A stretch of 26,638 nucleotides of DNA, taken from the NCBI GenBank assembly GCA_900128395.1, contig LT649429.1, positions 1-26,638 of the forward strand, in the 5' to 3' direction. The translations under genes were made by a program, and so were the position numbers. The notes under the pieces are model-generated. The model worked only from the letters and a program-made list of their open reading frames with translations. It made no database searches and was not told where the DNA came from. Source of the DNA: Stramenopiles sp. TOSAG23-2 (taxonomy: Eukaryota > Sar). Positions within the stretch are counted from its first letter, which is position 1, and each line of letters begins with the position of its first letter. Of this stretch, positions 26,589-26,638 are shown in pieces.

Positions 26589-26638
26589 TTATTAACCAGC
26601 AGGTATTATTAATTTTTCGAAATTATTATTATTTATTA
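26589..26638 (-). repeat. 50-bp dispersed repeat, copy 2 (truncated by window end)
   Basis: The reverse complement of 16427-16476 without mismatch by eye. The window ends inside or at the end of the match, so its full extent is unknown. Confidence 0.92.

Larger units (their letters stand above)
26238..26638. other. 3' flank with motif copy, GC island and dispersed repeat
   Basis: Holds the second copy of the TTTTAGCAG..CAGTGCAAATTA motif (26364-26391), a strongly GC-rich island (26518-26577) ending in a T-run, and the second copy of the 50-bp dispersed repeat, which reaches the window edge. No gene is seen. Frames here are short and unlike proteins. Confidence 0.75.

Noticed and set aside
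26518-26590. GC hairpin followed by T-run read as an intrinsic terminator
   Set aside because: That signal belongs to bacterial transcription; the window is eukaryotic, and the island is better grouped with the other GC-rich islands.

Overview
The window is nuclear DNA from a unicellular eukaryote, probably a flagellated protist. It is strongly AT-rich, has long AT-microsatellite intergenic stretches and A/T-run flanks, and carries eukaryote-only families: an ADA2 transcriptional adaptor, an RdgC/PPEF-type phosphatase with EF-hands, and a cytosolic-type isoleucyl-tRNA synthetase. It also has a candidate ciliary protein, poly-Asn and poly-Thr tracts inside genes, and at least one gene with GT..AG introns. 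TAA, TAG and TGA all end genes here, so the standard code applies. An arginine-biosynthesis ArgJ and a GPI-anchored-looking protein with TNFR-like Cys repeats would fit an algal or stramenopile-like protist. I cannot fix the taxon from sequence alone.

Layout: 1-2.4 kb is non-coding and built of nested, decayed tandem duplications with a few telomere-like CCCTAA words. Then follow ten genes: a secreted propeller-like orphan (+), a class C beta-lactamase-fold serine hydrolase (+), IleRS (-), PPEF-type phosphatase (+), ArgJ with three exons (-), a ciliary-like protein (+), a membrane alpha/beta-hydrolase-fold protein (-), ADA2 (+), GH27 alpha-galactosidase-like (-), and a TNFR-like Cys-rich surface protein (+). 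From the second gene on, strands alternate perfectly. Divergent gaps (about 0.7-2.1 kb) are all longer than convergent gaps (about 0.2-0.6 kb).

The genes do not form an obvious pathway; this looks like ordinary gene-dense chromosome. The points most worth a second look are: (i) the ArgJ gene model, where an intron lies three codons before the autoproteolytic Thr; (ii) an alpha/beta-hydrolase that seems to have lost its Ser and His; (iii) a mixed specificity loop in the GH27 enzyme; (iv) the GC-shifted TNFR-like gene, flanked on both sides by related short sequences and GC-rich islands; (v) a perfect 50-bp inverted repeat shared between 16.4 kb and the window's end; and (vi) an exact 100-bp tandem duplication in the IleRS/PPEF intergenic region. 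I found no CRISPR array, tRNA, rRNA, transposase or viral gene.
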